From contig NZ_JAKIKP010000003.1 in the NCBI RefSeq assembly GCF_023284065.1, positions 372,001 through 436,000 on the forward strand: a stretch of 64,000 nt of DNA, written 5' to 3'. Shown one piece after another: positions 63,041 to 64,000 of this stretch. Both the position numbers and the translations under genes were made by a program. The notes beneath the pieces were generated by a model. The model did no database searches and was not told the origin of the DNA. It saw only the letters and a list, made by a program, of their open reading frames with translations. This stretch comes from Shewanella gaetbuli (GTDB lineage Bacteria; Pseudomonadota; Gammaproteobacteria; Enterobacterales; Shewanellaceae). Numbering within the stretch: the stretch's first letter is position 1; every line of letters begins with the position of its first letter.

Positions 63041-64000
63041 TTAGAAGCGGTAACCAAAGTTAACAGTAAATGCGTTACGGGTTTCACCTTGGTTGTAAAG
63101 CACGCTCAAGTTGTAGTTTTTACCAAATTGCTTGTTGAAGCCGATTAGGTATGCCCATTTGTCTAAGTCAACACCCACGTTGTAGTAAAAGGTTTCACCA
63201 CCTAATTCAACACCTGCAATCTCACCTTCCATATTTGGCTTTAGGCCTTGGTATTCTGCACCGACAAAGATTTGAGCGCGGTATTCAGCAAATTGGTAAC
63301 CTAGCATAGGTTGAATAGTTAAAATGCCATCACCCCATTTATCTGAACCTTCCATACGAGTTTTAGAGTAAGTACCCGTTACTGAAGCGAAGAACTGCTT
63401 GTAACCTACTGATAAGGTGGTACCTACACCTACAACATCATAATTCAGGTTTAAAGGAACACTTACAGTACCTCTGTTACATAATGCTGATAAGCCATCA
63501 CAAAATGCGTTACCTAAACCAGGTAGTTTGTTGTTTAAGGTTTCTTTAATTTCTTGACCAATTTGGCCTGTGTATTCAGCGTCAACATTAGCGTCAACTT
63601 TAATTTTGCCGACTAAACCATATACATTCCAAAATGGCAGGATATTCACGTCACCACGTACAGTAAATGATTCAGCTGATACATCTGCAATAGATTTTAG
63701 TGGGTCAAAAAATTCATTTAGCTCTTGTCCCATAATATCGAAGTCGGTGAAGCCAAAGTTCATGTCCTGTTTGCGGTAGGCAACAGATACCCCGAATGGT
63801 AGCGGTACATCAATACCTTGGCGGCGAACCATATCACCCATTAATGGGAAGACTCTGTCCAGTTTAATTTTTGCTTCACGAAACCTTGGGTCAGATACTT
63901 CCATTAAGCGATCTTCGCTTAAAATATTGGCACCTTTAAGGTCGTCGTAAAATACTACTGGTGCGACAGTTGTCGCTAATGTTACCGGTTCGCCTTTTGA
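63041..64000 (-). CDS. Outer-membrane beta-barrel protein (5' end outside window)
   Basis: The frame is open from the stop at 63041 to the window edge, at least 319 codons; an internal ATG at 63904 is not the start, since the frame continues upstream with GEPVTLATTVAPVVFYDD. Alternating hydrophobic/polar strands, aromatic girdle residues, a Gly-rich pattern and a final Phe (NAFTVNFGYRF) mark an outer-membrane barrel. A Cys pair (FCDGLSALCNRG) may form a disulfide in a loop. The family is not certain; the amphipathic helix-like inserts (GQEIKETLNNKLPGLG) are unusual for porins. Signal peptide not visible. Confidence 0.75.
   Translation of the reverse strand, partial: SKGEPVTLATTVAPVVFYDDLKGANILSEDRLMEVSDPRFREAKIKLDRVFPLMGDMVRRQGIDVPLPFGVSVAYRKQDMNFGFTDFDIMGQELNEFFDPLKSIADVSAESFTVRGDVNILPFWNVYGLVGKIKVDANVDAEYTGQIGQEIKETLNNKLPGLGNAFCDGLSALCNRGTVSVPLNLNYDVVGVGTTLSVGYKQFFASVTGTYSKTRMEGSDKWGDGILTIQPMLGYQFAEYRAQIFVGAEYQGLKPNMEGEIAGVELGGETFYYNVGVDLDKWAYLIGFNKQFGKNYNLSVLYNQGETRNAFTVNFGYRF

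Overview
The window looks like a chromosome segment from a low-GC Shewanella-type marine gammaproteobacterium. The evidence is the ygfB-ubiH-ubiI and gcvTHP clusters, the zapA/6S RNA neighbourhood, an aspT-asdA pair, a giant surface protein ending in a GlyGly-CTERM tail, a two-copy IbpA-type heat-shock arrangement reduced to one ibpA, and an OsmC-YcaO fusion gene. The genus is inferred; no 16S or other marker was seen.

1-11.4 kb is core genome. A partial membrane protein gene and a glycerophosphodiesterase-like lipoprotein gene lie on the minus strand. The 6S RNA and zapA follow, divergent from ygfB-ubiH-ubiI (cell division and ubiquinone hydroxylation) and from gcvT-gcvH-gcvP (glycine cleavage). 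The gcv promoter region carries clustered CTAAT/ATTAG motifs but no recognisable glycine riboswitch. A terminator sits between gcvH and gcvP.

11.4-24.1 kb is accessory. Three very large, tightly coupled minus-strand genes read from 23.66 kb down to 11.48 kb: an SF2 helicase with a C-terminal PD-(D/E)XK-like nuclease (1318 aa), an unrecognised 818-aa protein, and a 1923-aa protein with an N-terminal Cap4-like nuclease, a STAND/NACHT-type ATPase and a long helical C-terminus. I read this as an undescribed candidate anti-phage or anti-plasmid system. Its upstream flank abuts the 3' stump of an FAD-linked oxidase gene, which suggests it was inserted there with loss of host sequence.

24.1-40.6 kb holds a CBS protein, a 2930-aa cadherin-repeat surface protein, an Asp/Glu-racemase homologue lacking its second catalytic cysteine, a GNAT acetyltransferase, a 5'-nucleotidase lipoprotein, ibpA with a sigma-32 promoter and a ROSE-like RNA thermometer, an SDR, a DUF3297 protein, a hypothetical protein and a cupin. 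41.4-45.9 kb encodes an aspartate:alanine exchanger, the PLP-dependent aspartate 4-decarboxylase and a pyridoxal kinase: a proton-motive decarboxylation module beside a cofactor salvage gene.

46-51 kb has a VF530-type protein, a cold-shock protein, a secreted GH43-like protein bracketed by two copies of the same terminator hairpin, and rluF. 51.1-59.2 kb contains two arrays of palindromic repeats built from a core of about 100 bp plus optional modules of about 26 bp. They flank a small membrane protein, a Fur-box-preceded TonB receptor/AbgT transporter pair and the OsmC-YcaO fusion. 59.2-64 kb encodes envelope proteins: a phospholipase D lipoprotein, a carboxylesterase-fold lipoprotein lacking both its catalytic Ser and His, and a partial outer-membrane barrel.
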